64,000 bases of DNA, from the NCBI GenBank assembly GCA_003724185.1, contig RHGM01000003.1, positions 806,001 to 870,000 of the forward strand, given 5' to 3'. Shown here piece by piece: positions 1-11,541 of this stretch (within the stretch, counting starts at the first letter, position 1; the number at the start of each line of letters is the position of its first letter). Under the pieces are notes generated by a model. It saw nothing but the letters and a program-made list of their open reading frames with translations, ran no database searches and was not told the DNA's origin. The DNA comes from Porphyrobacter sp. IPPAS B-1204. GTDB lineage: Bacteria; Pseudomonadota; Alphaproteobacteria; Sphingomonadales; Sphingomonadaceae. Position numbers and translations under genes: made by a program.

Positions 1-1228
1 TGGCGGCGAAGGGGGCGTGGAGGATGTCTTCCATGCTGCGCAGGATGTAATTTGCGTTGAGCACCGCATCCTCAGCCACCTGCTTCAGCCCGTCCGCGCC
101 GTGGCTGAGCATATAGGTCAGCGCGCGGGTGAACATCCCCATCTGGCCGTGGAACGCGGTCATGCGGCCAAAGGTCGGGCCGCGCTCCTCGCGGTTTTCT
201 TCCTCGACAAGATAGAAGGCTCCGTCCGTGTCCTTGCGCACGAAGGGCAGCGGGGCATAGGGCGCGAGCGCTTCCGACAGCACCACCGGCCCCGAGCCCG
301 GCCCGCCGCCGCCATGCGGGGTGGAGAAGGTCTTGTGCAGATTGATGTGCATCGCATCCACACCAAGGTCACCCGGGCGCACCTTGCCAACGATGGCGTT
401 GAAATTCGCCCCGTCGCAATAGACGTAGCCGCCCACCGCGTGCACCGCATCGGCGATCTCGCGGAAGTCCTTTTCGAACAACCCGCAGGTGTTGGGGTTG
501 GTGATCATCACCGCCGCCACATCGGGTCCGAGGCGAGCCTTCAGCGCCGCCACATCAACCCGGCCTTCCGGCGTCGCGGGAATATCCTCGACCCGGTAAT
601 TGGCAAAGGCCGCCGTGGCGGGATTGGTGCCGTGGGCGCTTTCCGGCACCAGCACCACTTCGCGCGCGTCACCGCGGGCTTCGTGCGCGGCGCGGATCGC
701 GAGGATGCCGCACAGCTCGCCATGCGCACCGGCCTTGGGGCTCATGGCGACAGCGGGCATACCCGTCAGCGTGCAGAGCCAATGGCCAAGCTGATGCACC
801 ACCTCCAGCGCGCCCTGCACCGTCGATTGGGGCGCGAGCGGGTGGATATCAGCAAAGCCCGGCAGCCGCGCCATCTTCTCGTTCAGGCGCGGGTTGTGCT
901 TCATCGTGCAGCTGCCGAGCGGGAAGAACCCGAGGTCGATCCCGTAATTCTGGCGGCTGAGGCGGGTGTAGTGGCGCACCGCCTCGGGCTCGGTCAGGCC
1001 GACCAGACCGATGGCTTCGGACCTCGCCAGCCCGCCAAGGCGGGTCGGGGCGCTGGTGTCGATGTCCGGCAGATCGACGCCGGTCACATCCAAGCGGCCG
1101 ATTTCAAACAGCAGCGGTTCTTCCAGCATCAGCGCACGGTTGCCGGTGGTGGTGGCGGGGCCGTTGTGCATCCCGTCTTCCGAGACGATCATGGCGGGCT
1201 TCCAGCCGGATTGGTTGGGGGCGTTCAT
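1..1228 (-). CDS. gcvPB: Glycine dehydrogenase (decarboxylating) subunit 2, 3' end outside window
   Basis: Beta subunit of the two-subunit P-protein of the glycine cleavage system, which decarboxylates glycine and passes the aminomethyl group to lipoylated GcvH in the cytoplasm. About 409 codons are present and the C-terminus is cut by the left edge; the family is usually about 480-520 residues. The PLP-lysine motif NLHKTFSTPHGGGG is intact, with the Schiff-base Lys near residue 299. The ATG start shares one base with the gcvPA stop (TGATG), so the two subunits should be translated in a coupled way. It is the last seen gene of the riboswitch-controlled gcv operon. Confidence 0.95.
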   Translation of the reverse strand, partial: MNAPNQSGWKPAMIVSEDGMHNGPATTTGNRALMLEEPLLFEIGRLDVTGVDLPDIDTSAPTRLGGLARSEAIGLVGLTEPEAVRHYTRLSRQNYGIDLGFFPLGSCTMKHNPRLNEKMARLPGFADIHPLAPQSTVQGALEVVHQLGHWLCTLTGMPAVAMSPKAGAHGELCGILAIRAAHEARGDAREVVLVPESAHGTNPATAAFANYRVEDIPATPEGRVDVAALKARLGPDVAAVMITNPNTCGLFEKDFREIADAVHAVGGYVYCDGANFNAIVGKVRPGDLGVDAMHINLHKTFSTPHGGGGPGSGPVVLSEALAPYAPLPFVRKDTDGAFYLVEEENREERGPTFGRMTAFHGQMGMFTRALTYMLSHGADGLKQVAEDAVLNANYILRSMEDILHAPFAA

Positions 1229-2601
1229 CACACGGTCTCCTTGATGCTGGCTTCCAGCTCCTGCGCCAGGCGCTCGATATCCTCTTCGGTGGTGGTCTCG
1301 GTCACGGCGACCAGCAGCGCGTGTTCCAGCGCCTCGACGCCGGGATAGAGCCGACCCAGCGACACACCGCCGAGCACGCCGCGATCCGCCATGTCGCGCA
1401 CAATCTCCCGCGCAGGCTTGCCGCCGAGCATCAGCGTGAATTCGTTGAAGAAGGCGGTGTTGAGCACTTCCACGCCCGGCACCTTGGCGAGGCGATCGGC
1501 GGCAAGGCAGGCGAGACGGTGGTTCTCTGCCGCCAGCCGGCGCAGGCCCTTTTCGCCCAGCAGGGTCATGTGCGCGGTGAAGGCCAGCGCGCACAGGCCG
1601 GAATTGGTGCAGATGTTGCTGGTCGCCTTTTCGCGGCGGATATGCTGTTCGCGGGTGGACAGCGTCAGCACGAAGCCGCGCTTGCCTTCCGCATCCGTCG
1701 TCTCGCCGCACAGCCGGCCCGGCATCTGGCGCACGTGCTTGGGATCGCGCACCGCGAACAGGCCGAGATACGGGCCGCCGAAGTTGAGGCCCACGCCGAG
1801 CGATTGCCCCTCGCCCACCACGATATCGGCGCCCATCTCGCCGGGCGAACGGATCGCGCCCAGCGCTACGGGTTCGGTGTTCACCACCACCAGCAGCGCG
1901 CCCTTGGCATGGGCGGCTTCGGCCACCGGCGTCAGATCGCTGATCCGGCCGAGGATGTCGGGATATTGCACCACCACGCAGGCGGTATCCTCGTCGATCC
2001 GGGCCATCAGGCCTTCCAGATCGGGTTCCGCCGTGATCGCGGGCTGCGCATCGGCGATGGTGTCACCGGTGAAGTGCGCCATGGTCTTGACCACTTGCGC
2101 ATAGTGCGGGTGCAGCGCGCCCGACAGCACGGCGCGGCTGCGCTTGGTCACGCGGGTCGCCATCGCCACCGCCTCCCAGCACGCGGTCGATCCGTCATAC
2201 AGCGAGGCATTGGCCACCGCGCACCCGTAAAGCCGCGCAACCTGAGTCTGGAATTCGAACAATACCTGCAACGTGCCCTGCGCGATTTCCGGCTGATAGG
2301 GGGTGTAGGCGGTCAGGAACTCGCCGCGCTGGATGATGGTGTCGACGCTCGCCGGAACATGGTGCCGGTAAGCGCCCGCGCCGAGGAAGAACGGCACATC
2401 GCCCGCGACCAGATTCTTCGCCGCCAGCGCTTTCATGTGGCGTTCCACCGACATCTCGGATGCATGCATCGGCAGATCATGGATCGGGCCATCAAGCCGC
2501 GCGACTTCGGGCACGTCGACGAACAGATCGTCAACCGTGGCTGCGCCGATTTTTGCCAGCATCGCCTGCCGGTCTGTGTCGGTAAGGGGAAGGTAGCGCA
2601 T
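1228..2601 (-). CDS. gcvPA: Glycine dehydrogenase (decarboxylating) subunit 1
   Basis: Alpha subunit of the split P-protein, 457 residues, the normal length for this subunit. It has a PLP-enzyme fold without the catalytic lysine and works as a complex with GcvPB, encoded immediately downstream with a one-base stop/start overlap. The N-terminus ([15 protein letters not shown]) is typical of the family. The start lies 33 bases after the glycosyltransferase-like gene that interrupts the usual gcvT-gcvH-gcvP order. Expression should follow the glycine riboswitch upstream of gcvT. Confidence 0.95.
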   Translation of the reverse strand: MRYLPLTDTDRQAMLAKIGAATVDDLFVDVPEVARLDGPIHDLPMHASEMSVERHMKALAAKNLVAGDVPFFLGAGAYRHHVPASVDTIIQRGEFLTAYTPYQPEIAQGTLQVLFEFQTQVARLYGCAVANASLYDGSTACWEAVAMATRVTKRSRAVLSGALHPHYAQVVKTMAHFTGDTIADAQPAITAEPDLEGLMARIDEDTACVVVQYPDILGRISDLTPVAEAAHAKGALLVVVNTEPVALGAIRSPGEMGADIVVGEGQSLGVGLNFGGPYLGLFAVRDPKHVRQMPGRLCGETTDAEGKRGFVLTLSTREQHIRREKATSNICTNSGLCALAFTAHMTLLGEKGLRRLAAENHRLACLAADRLAKVPGVEVLNTAFFNEFTLMLGGKPAREIVRDMADRGVLGGVSLGRLYPGVEALEHALLVAVTETTTEEDIERLAQELEASIKETV

Positions 2602-2634
2602 GGGAGAGGGTATCCGTGGCTGGGGGTGGAAAGG

Positions 2635-3435
2635 TCAGGCGGGAACGGCGCTGAGCGCCGCAAGATCGGACAGAGCCCCGGCAAAGCGCGCGGGGCCAGT
2701 GTGGGTGGTGCGCATCCACGGGGCGAGCCAGATGCGGTAACCCGCATCGCGCACGCGGCGGCAGAAGGCGTAATCATCGGACAAGAGATGCCCGGTGTCA
2801 GGGTCGATCAGCGGCTGGAACAGCGCGGTCAGATAATCACCCACAAGGCCGCTTTCGCGGTCGAGCGCATCGGCGTTGTAGCGCAGTTCGGGGTGGCGCT
2901 GGACAAGCGCCTCGATCACATCGCGGCGGATCAGCATGAGGCCGGTGCCGACGCGCTTGAGCTCGATCGGCTGATCCAGCCGGAATTCTCCCTTCGGATC
3001 GACCAGATCGAGCGTGAACACGCCCGAAAACCGCTCCAGCCCCGCAGGATTGCCGCCCGCCAGCCCCTTTGCGGCGGCGGACGCGACGAGGTTCCAGTTC
3101 ACCGCCCGCTTGGGGCACGGGGCGCCGACCACGGCCAAGCTGTCATCAGCCTGCATCCGCTGGACGAGGCCGAGAACATCGTCAGGCGCAAAGCCGATAT
3201 CGCCGTCCACGAACAGCAGGTGCGTGGCATCCGATTGCAGGAAGGCGGCGGCGAGCACATTGCGCGCCCGGTCAATCGCGGCATTGTTGCTGAGCCAGGC
3301 GAAAGCGCAAGGCACCCCCGCCCGCTCGGCAGCGCCCGTCAGGCCCACCACGGCGCGCAGATAGTCAGCCTCCGCCCCGCCATAGAGCGGGGTGGCCACC
3401 ATCAGGCGCGCAGGGGTGGACGCCGCGTTGGTCAC
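2635..3435 (-). CDS. Glycosyltransferase-like protein embedded in the gcv operon
   Basis: A protein of 266 residues resembling small GT-A-fold glycosyltransferases. It has an N-terminal Rossmann-like strand ([10 protein letters not shown]), a run ending in [10 protein letters not shown], and a DxD-type metal/nucleotide-sugar motif in [10 protein letters not shown] (Asp77-Gly-Asp79). There is no signal peptide or membrane segment, so a cytoplasmic location is expected. The GTG start overlaps the gcvH stop by four bases (GTGA), so it is translationally coupled to a glycine-cleavage gene. The substrate is unknown and no role in glycine metabolism is known for this family; the position could be accidental or could link glycine supply to envelope glycan synthesis. 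The fold assignment is moderate. Confidence 0.7.
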   Translation of the reverse strand: MTNAASTPARLMVATPLYGGAEADYLRAVVGLTGAAERAGVPCAFAWLSNNAAIDRARNVLAAAFLQSDATHLLFVDGDIGFAPDDVLGLVQRMQADDSLAVVGAPCPKRAVNWNLVASAAAKGLAGGNPAGLERFSGVFTLDLVDPKGEFRLDQPIELKRVGTGLMLIRRDVIEALVQRHPELRYNADALDRESGLVGDYLTALFQPLIDPDTGHLLSDDYAFCRRVRDAGYRIWLAPWMRTTHTGPARFAGALSDLAALSAVPA

Positions 3436-3800
3436 AGGCCCTCGACGAAAGCCTTGTAACCGTCTTCGTCCATCAGCGAGTCGAGCTCGCCTTCGTCAGC
3501 GATGGTCATCTTGAAGAACCAGCCGCCGTCTTCGGGTGAGGTGTTGACCAGCGCGGGGTCTTCTTCCAGCGCGGGGTTCACTTCAGTGATCTCGCCGGTG
3601 ATCGGGGCGTAAACGTCCGATGCGGCCTTGACGCTTTCCACCACGGCGGCGTCCTTGCCCTGCTCGATCAGAGCGCCGACTTCGGGCAGTTCGACGAAGA
3701 CGATATCGCCAAGCTGGCCCTGCGCATATTCGGTGATGCCGACAGTGGCGATGTCGCCTTCGACATCGATCCATTCGTGTTCGTCAGTGTAGTAACGCAT
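3432..3800 (-). CDS. gcvH: Glycine cleavage system H protein
   Basis: Lipoyl carrier protein of 122 residues that shuttles the aminomethyl group between P- and T-proteins and is re-oxidised by lipoamide dehydrogenase. The lipoyl-attachment lysine is Lys58 in ESVKAASD, and the N-terminal YTDEHEW motif is canonical. It starts 3 bases after the gcvT stop, and its own stop overlaps the start of the next gene. Length and motifs are those of an intact family member. Confidence 0.97.
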   Translation of the reverse strand: MRYYTDEHEWIDVEGDIATVGITEYAQGQLGDIVFVELPEVGALIEQGKDAAVVESVKAASDVYAPITGEITEVNPALEEDPALVNTSPEDGGWFFKMTIADEGELDSLMDEDGYKAFVEGL

Positions 3801-3803
3801 GGG

Positions 3804-4946
3804 TCAGCTCCCTCTGAAATAGCGGTGGGGTACGAAAGGCGTTGGCGCGACGGTGGCGGCGAGACGCTTGCCCCGCACCTCCACCTCAAGCGCAGTGCCG
3901 ATGGCGGCGTGTTGGGCGGCGACATAGGCCATGGCGATGGGCGCGCCCAAGGTGGGCGAAAAGCCGCCGCTGGTGACGGTGCCGATGTGGTCAGCACCGG
4001 CGAACACCTCAGCGCCTTCGCGGGCGGGCAGGCGGCCTGCGATGTTCAGGCCAACCCACTTGCGAGCCGTGCCTTCGGCGATCTCGCGGATGATGCGATC
4101 AGCCCCCTGGAAGCCACCTTCCGTGCGGCGGCGCTTGTTGATGCCGAAGATCAGGCCCGCTTCGATGGGCGAGGTTTCGGGCGACATGTCGTGGCCGTAA
4201 AGCGGCAGCCCCGCCTCCAGCCGCAGCGAATCGCGCGCCCCAAGGCCGATGGGCTTCACTTCCGGTTCGGCGCACAGCAGGTCCGCGATCTCGGCGGCGG
4301 CGTCTGCGGGGAGCGAGATTTCGAAGCCGTCCTCCCCGGTATAGCCCGCCCGCGCGATGGTGACGTCATGACCTGCCAGCTTGAACTGGCCGAACTTCAT
4401 GAAAGTCAGCGCCGACAGCGGATATTCGCCGGTCGCATGGCGGGCCAGCGCATCCGCCGCCTTCGGCCCCTGCAAGGCCAACAGTGCGCGATCATCGAGG
4501 TAATTGAGGGTAATGTCATCGGGCAGCGCCTCACGCAGCGTGCCCATATCGTCCCACTTGGTCGCGCCGTTGACCACCAGATAGAGCGCATCGGGCCAAC
4601 GCGAGACCATCAGATCGTCAAGCACCCCGCCATCCTCGTCCAGCAGCAGCGAATAGCGTTGCTGGCCCAGCTTCAGGGTCGAAAGGTCGATCGGCAAAAC
4701 GGCTTCCACCGCCGCATCCAGACCGGGGCCGGACAGCAGCAATTGGCCCATGTGGCTGACATCGAACAGCCCGGCGCTTTCCCGCGTCCAGTTGTGTTCG
4801 GCAACGATCCCTTCGTACTGGATCGGCATCTCGTAACCCGCAAAGGGCACCATCCGCGCACCCTTCGCGCGGTGCCAGCTATCGAGCGGCAGGGCATCCA
4901 GCGGGATGTCTTCGAGGTGTTCTTCGGCGGTGTCGTGGTCGGTCAT
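3804..4946 (-). CDS. gcvT: Aminomethyltransferase (glycine cleavage T protein)
   Basis: Transfers the methylene group from aminomethyl-GcvH to tetrahydrofolate, releasing ammonia. It has about 380 residues with the family signatures PFAGYEMPIQY, FDVSHMGQ, GYTGEDGFE and ARDSLRLEAGLPLYGHD. The ATG at 4946 (MTDHD) is preferred; an in-frame GTG at 4955 is possible and no strong ribosome site separates them. It is the first gene of the gcv operon, directly behind a tandem glycine riboswitch, so expression should rise with glycine. Confidence 0.95.
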   Translation of the reverse strand: MTDHDTAEEHLEDIPLDALPLDSWHRAKGARMVPFAGYEMPIQYEGIVAEHNWTRESAGLFDVSHMGQLLLSGPGLDAAVEAVLPIDLSTLKLGQQRYSLLLDEDGGVLDDLMVSRWPDALYLVVNGATKWDDMGTLREALPDDITLNYLDDRALLALQGPKAADALARHATGEYPLSALTFMKFGQFKLAGHDVTIARAGYTGEDGFEISLPADAAAEIADLLCAEPEVKPIGLGARDSLRLEAGLPLYGHDMSPETSPIEAGLIFGINKRRRTEGGFQGADRIIREIAEGTARKWVGLNIAGRLPAREGAEVFAGADHIGTVTSGGFSPTLGAPIAMAYVAAQHAAIGTALEVEVRGKRLAATVAPTPFVPHRYFRGS

Positions 4947-5010
4947 CAGGGGCACCCGGCAAACAGAAACGGCAGTCCGACGATGCGCGAAGGCACCGCC
5001 ACGATACTGC

Positions 5011-5210
5011 CCCCTCTGTCGGGTGGACCTGAGAGCTTCGGTGCAATGCCAACGCGGCGCAGCACCTCCCCTTCGGTGGCCCCGGACGGATCCGGGACGC
5101 TTTCCAGAGTGTCATGCAGCCGAGCGGTCCGGTGGCCTGAGAGTTTCCGGGGCGGTTGCTCCTTCGGCGCCTTTGCCCCCGGTGAAAGGGGCATCGGGCT
5201 CTCCCGCTCG
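5011..5210 (-). promoter_or_regulatory. Tandem glycine riboswitch upstream of gcvT
   Basis: Two consecutive glycine aptamers, read on the minus strand. Aptamer 1 spans about 5210-5121 and is closed by a perfect 7-bp P1 (5204-5210 with 5121-5127). Aptamer 2 spans about 5110-5011, with CTCTG (5014-5018) pairing to CAGAG (5105-5109). Both carry the family core: the first strand holds GGAGAG or GGAAAG, then a CCGAAG segment, then the near-invariant CTCTCAGG (about 5136-5143 and 5028-5035). The element ends about 65 bases before the gcvT start. Tandem glycine aptamers ahead of gcvT are well established and usually switch expression on with glycine. Confidence 0.93.
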
Positions 5211-5357
5211 CCTACCCGCCACAGAATCGCTCCTGCGCCGGAAGACGCCTTCGCCCTGCTTGATTTGCTGCACCGCGTCAATCGGGCGAAACGCGCAAGG
5301 GCGGGGGAAAAACGCATTTGATTGCGCCAGCGCGGCGGAATAGACACGGCGGCGGGC

Positions 5358-6557
5358 ATGAACCTCACAGAAATCTATCTGATCGCGCTTACGATCATCT
5401 TCGCCGCGCCGTGGCTGGTGTGGCGCGTGGGGCGCACCGATTACTGGGCGCCGCTGGTGGTTGTGCAGATCGTCGGCGGCATTCTGCTGGGGCCGGGCGT
5501 GCTGGGGGCGGTGTTCCCGGATTACTACGCCTTCGTGTTCCGGCCCGATGTGATCGTGGCGCTCAACGGGGTCGCGTGGTGGGCGGTGATGCTGTTCGTG
5601 TGGATCGCGGGGATCGAACTCGACCTGTCCCAAGCATGGAAGCACCGGGGCGAAACGGGGCTGACCGCGGGTCTGGCGCTGGGGATGCCGCTGATCGCCG
5701 GAACGCTGGCGGCGGCGGTGATCCTGCAATTCCCCGGCTGGCGCGGCGCGCAGGGCGAATATTGGCAGGCGCTGCTGGGCATCGGCATGGCCTGCGCGGT
5801 CACGGCGCTGCCCATTCTGGTGCTGCTGATGGAGAAGCTCGGCATCCTGCGCGAAGCGATCGGCCAGCGCATCCTGCGCTACGCCAGCCTTGATGACATC
5901 GCGATCTGGGGCGTGCTGGCGATCATCCTGCTCGATTGGGAGCGGATCGGGCGGCAGGCGGTGTTTCTTGTCGGCTTTGCGATTGCCGCGCTCGCGGTGC
6001 TCTGGCTGATGGCGCGGCTGACCGAGAATGACCGCTGGCCAGTGGGGCTGATCTGGCTGGCGCTGTGCGGGCTGGCGGGCGACTGGTCGGGCCTGCACTA
6101 CATGGTCGGCGCGTTTCTGGCGGGCGTGGTGCTCGATGCCAAGTGGTTCGGGCACGAGGCGATGGACCGGTTCCGCAATGTCGTGCTGCTGACGGTGATG
6201 CCGGTGTTCTTCCTCTCCACGGGCCTTCGGACGCAATGGGAGGGCGGTGGGCTTGCTGTGTTTGGCGTGGCGGCGCTGCTGCTGGTGGCTGCGGTCGGCG
6301 GCAAGCTCATCGGCGTCCACATTGCCGGACGGATGCTCGGCTGGAGCCGCACCGAGGCGAGCCTGATCGGCTGGCTGCTCCAGACCAAGGCACTGATCAT
6401 GATCATCTTTGCCAACATCCTGCTGGATAAGCAGGTGATCACGCCGACAACCTTCACCGCGCTGCTGCTGATGGCGGTGGGCAGCACGATGCTGACGACG
6501 CCGCTGGCGACGCCCTTGTTGAAGAAGCTGGGGGACCGGGTGAAGGCGGAGGCTTAG
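5358..6557 (+). CDS. Cation:proton antiporter (CPA2/Kef-type membrane component)
   Basis: Polytopic inner-membrane protein of 399 residues with about a dozen hydrophobic segments along its whole length, fitting the Na+/H+ exchanger (CPA2) domain without the C-terminal TrkA-N domain of full-length KefB/KefC. It is expected to exchange monovalent cations for protons. The ATG at 5358 begins the first hydrophobic segment (MNLTEIYLIALTI); an upstream in-frame ATG at 5322 would add 12 hydrophilic residues. Its 3' end overlaps the convergent serine hydrolase stop by three bases. The ion transported cannot be told from the sequence. Confidence 0.85.
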   Translation: MNLTEIYLIALTIIFAAPWLVWRVGRTDYWAPLVVVQIVGGILLGPGVLGAVFPDYYAFVFRPDVIVALNGVAWWAVMLFVWIAGIELDLSQAWKHRGETGLTAGLALGMPLIAGTLAAAVILQFPGWRGAQGEYWQALLGIGMACAVTALPILVLLMEKLGILREAIGQRILRYASLDDIAIWGVLAIILLDWERIGRQAVFLVGFAIAALAVLWLMARLTENDRWPVGLIWLALCGLAGDWSGLHYMVGAFLAGVVLDAKWFGHEAMDRFRNVVLLTVMPVFFLSTGLRTQWEGGGLAVFGVAALLLVAAVGGKLIGVHIAGRMLGWSRTEASLIGWLLQTKALIMIIFANILLDKQVITPTTFTALLLMAVGSTMLTTPLATPLLKKLGDRVKAEA

Positions 6558-7756
6558 GGCTTCGTCGCAACCATCCCCAGCGCCCGCGCCATCAGCGCCT
6601 TTTCGCGGGGCGTGAAGTTGCCTGTATCCTCGCCGCCATCAGGAGGCGGGTTCTGGGTGGTAAAGTAGGCGAAGCCGCGCTGGCTCGCATTGTTGAACCA
6701 CAGCCCGGACAGCAGCCCATAGGCCTCGCCCGAATGGCCCAGCCACGGGCCGCCTGTGCCGAACAGTGTGTCGTCGCAGGACGGATCTCCCATATCGATC
6801 ATTTGGACACCCAGCCCGTAACGGCAGAACAGCTCGGCCTTGCCGGTCTTGCCGACGAACACGCTAAACATGAGCGGGGCGAGGCTCTCCCACTTGAGGA
6901 AGCCCGTCCGCCCGGCCTGCATCTGCGCCTGCCCGATCTTTGCCAAGTCCATCATCCCGATCCTGACGCCTCCCTGTGGGCTAAAGATCGAGGCATTGGT
7001 GCCCGGGACGTAAGCTTCGAGGTCGCACGCCTGCCCCTCGGCCACAGGAATGGTGCAGGCGGGCGGCAGGCGCTCTGGCGCGTCGGCGGCCACTTCTCCG
7101 GTGTGGCGGTAGAGCGTGACCGCACGGGCTTGCACGTCGGGGCCGCAGCCGATCCAGTTGAGGCACGCCTTCACGCCCAGCGGCGTGAACACCAGCCGCT
7201 CCACCAGCCGGTCGTAACGCTCGCCGCTTGCCGCCTCCAGCACGGTCGCCACCAAGGGCGAGCCGAGGTTGGCATATTCGAACGCCGCCTCGCCCGGCTT
7301 GCCGACATCGCGCCATGAGGCCGGATCGGCGAACTTGGCCTGCAAGCTCTCGCCCAGCGGGATGACGTAACCCCCAGCGTCCGATAGCCCCGCGCGGTGC
7401 ATCAGCAGGTGCTCCAGCGTTACCGGCGCATCGGGATGATAGGGCGAACGCACCTGCCAACCGAGATAGTCCGACACATCCCTGCCAAGATTGACCTTGC
7501 CCTCGTCCACCAGCCGCAGCGCCGTAAGCGACATCACCAGCTTGGAAATGCTGGCAATCCGCACCGGATCATTGGCTTCGACCGGGCGCTCGGTTTCAAG
7601 GTTCGCCTGCCCCTCGACGATCAGCGGGGTGATGGTCTCGCGGTCGAAACCGACCACCACCGTTGCAGGCGGGGGCGGGACGTAAACCTCGGCAGCGGCG
7701 GGCGCGGCGAGGACAGTCAGAGCGGCGACGAGACGGCTAATCATGCCGCGCATCAT
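6554..7756 (-). CDS. Exported serine hydrolase of the beta-lactamase/class C family
   Basis: A protein of about 400 residues with an N-terminal signal peptide (hydrophobic AALTVLAAPAAA, cleavage expected near AAA-EV) and the penicillin-binding-protein/class C beta-lactamase fold. The motifs are SISK (nucleophile Ser69, Lys72), Tyr-Ala-Asn (EYANLGS) and HSG in place of the KTG box. Such proteins are mostly esterases or peptidases; resistance to beta-lactams cannot be inferred. Starts at 7756, 7753 and 7744 are all possible; 7756 has a GGGGT stretch upstream. It lies 19 bases after metH2 on the same strand and may be read through from it. Confidence 0.85.
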   Translation of the reverse strand: MMRGMISRLVAALTVLAAPAAAEVYVPPPPATVVVGFDRETITPLIVEGQANLETERPVEANDPVRIASISKLVMSLTALRLVDEGKVNLGRDVSDYLGWQVRSPYHPDAPVTLEHLLMHRAGLSDAGGYVIPLGESLQAKFADPASWRDVGKPGEAAFEYANLGSPLVATVLEAASGERYDRLVERLVFTPLGVKACLNWIGCGPDVQARAVTLYRHTGEVAADAPERLPPACTIPVAEGQACDLEAYVPGTNASIFSPQGGVRIGMMDLAKIGQAQMQAGRTGFLKWESLAPLMFSVFVGKTGKAELFCRYGLGVQMIDMGDPSCDDTLFGTGGPWLGHSGEAYGLLSGLWFNNASQRGFAYFTTQNPPPDGGEDTGNFTPREKALMARALGMVATKP

Positions 7757-7775
7757 CGCCACCCCAGCCCGAAGG

Positions 7776-10391
<2,616 letters not shown>

Positions 10392-10409
10392 TTTCTCAAG
10401 TTCTCAGTT

Positions 10410-10489
10410 CCGTTCGTGCTGAGCTTGTCGAAGCACCGCACTTTTCTTCGGAAGGAAGGACGGCCCTTCGACAAGCTCAGGGCGAACGG
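10410..10489. repeat. REP-like inverted repeat (long hairpin) between metH halves
   Basis: Two 24-base arms, 10410-10433 and 10466-10489, are reverse complements except for two adjacent positions, around a 32-base centre. The core word TTCGACAAGCTCAGG and its complement are recognisable as a palindromic repeat dispersed in many sphingomonad and other proteobacterial genomes. No T-run follows on the minus strand, so it is not an obvious rho-independent terminator. Within the transcript it could stabilise or process the mRNA between metH1 and metH2. The dispersed-repeat identity is from memory of the motif, not from a count. Confidence 0.85.
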
Positions 10490-10497
10490 GTGTGGGT

Positions 10498-11541
10498 TCA
10501 CGCCGCAATAAAGGCCTCAAGCCCCGCCAGCCGCATGGCCGGTTCGGGCGACGGCACCTTGCGCGGCTCGGACTTTGCAACCGCTTTGGCAATCGCAGCA
10601 ATATGGGCCGGGGTCGATCCGCAGCAGCCGCCCAGCAGGTTCACCTGCCCGTGATCGGCCCAGTCGGCGACCAGCCCCGCGGTGGTCTCGGGCGCTTCAT
10701 CATATTCGCCCAACTCGTTGGGCAGCCCGGCATTGGGATAGATCAGCAGCAGCGTATCGGCGATCTGGGACAGCACCTTCACATGCGGGCGCAGCTGTTC
10801 CGCACCGAAGCTGCAATTGAGGCCCACGGTCAGCGGCTTGGCGTGGCGCACCGCGTACCAGAACGCCTCGACCGTGTGGCCCGACAGATTGCGGCCCGAA
10901 AGATCGGTCAGCGTCATCGAGATCATCAGCGGGATATCCTTGCCCGTCTCGCGCTCCAGCTGCTTGACCGCCATGATCCCGGCCTTGGCGTTGAGGGTAT
11001 CGAACACCGTCTCGATCAGGATGAAATCGACGCCCCCTTCAACCAGCGCAGCGGCCTGTTCCTTGTAGACCGCGACGAGTTCATCGAAATCGATCTCGCG
11101 AAAACCGGGGTCTTCGACATCGGGGCTGAGCGACAGCGTCTTGTTGGTCGGCCCGATGGCACCTGCGACAAAGCGGGGCTTCCCGTCCTTCGCGGCATAT
11201 TCATCCGCCAGCGCGCGGGCGAGGCGGCCTGAGGCGATGTTGATATCGGCCACCAGCCCCTCGGCCGCATAATCGGCCTGGCTGATGCGGTTGGCCGAGA
11301 AGGTGTTGGTGCTGACCACATCCGATCCGGCATCCAGATAGGCGCGGGTGATGTCGGCAATCACATCGGGGCGGGTCAGCGCCAGAATGTCGTTATTGCC
11401 CTTCTGGTCGGCGGGGAGGCCCAGCGAACCGGCGTAATCCGCCTCGGTCAGCTTGCGGTTCTGGATCTGCGTCCCGAACGCGCCGTCGAAGATCAATACG
11501 CGCTCCGCGGCGGCGGCGAGGAGTTGGTCACGCTTGCTCAT
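10498..11541 (-). CDS. metH: Methionine synthase, homocysteine S-methyltransferase half
   Basis: N-terminal domain of MetH as a separate protein of 347 residues. It starts with the family pattern VLIFDGAFGTQIQ and ends with the zinc-thiolate region GLNCSFG plus GGCCGSTPAHI, whose cysteines bind the Zn that activates homocysteine. It supplies homocysteine to the methyl-cobalamin domain of the downstream partner. The start overlaps the metF stop by four bases (ATGA). Without the partner this domain alone would need another methyl donor (as MmuM or betaine methyltransferases do), but the arrangement favours a two-piece MetH. Confidence 0.94.
   Translation of the reverse strand: MSKRDQLLAAAAERVLIFDGAFGTQIQNRKLTEADYAGSLGLPADQKGNNDILALTRPDVIADITRAYLDAGSDVVSTNTFSANRISQADYAAEGLVADINIASGRLARALADEYAAKDGKPRFVAGAIGPTNKTLSLSPDVEDPGFREIDFDELVAVYKEQAAALVEGGVDFILIETVFDTLNAKAGIMAVKQLERETGKDIPLMISMTLTDLSGRNLSGHTVEAFWYAVRHAKPLTVGLNCSFGAEQLRPHVKVLSQIADTLLLIYPNAGLPNELGEYDEAPETTAGLVADWADHGQVNLLGGCCGSTPAHIAAIAKAVAKSEPRKVPSPEPAMRLAGLEAFIAA

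Noticed and set aside
17..1348. Long plus-strand open frame opposite gcvPB/gcvPA
   Set aside because: Mirror of a real gene in GC-rich DNA; Arg/His-rich composition and no domain. The same holds for 1321-3459, 3777-5321, 8844-10379, 11574-12668, 24182-25705 and 26718-27998.
5112..6320. Minus-strand open frame of about 400 codons under the antiporter gene
   Set aside because: Rich in His, Gln, Arg and Pro, no domain, and overlaps both the riboswitch and a clear membrane transporter.
10392..10497. Reading the split metH as a frameshift or broken gene
   Set aside because: Both halves have proper starts and full domains, and the gap has no coding continuity.
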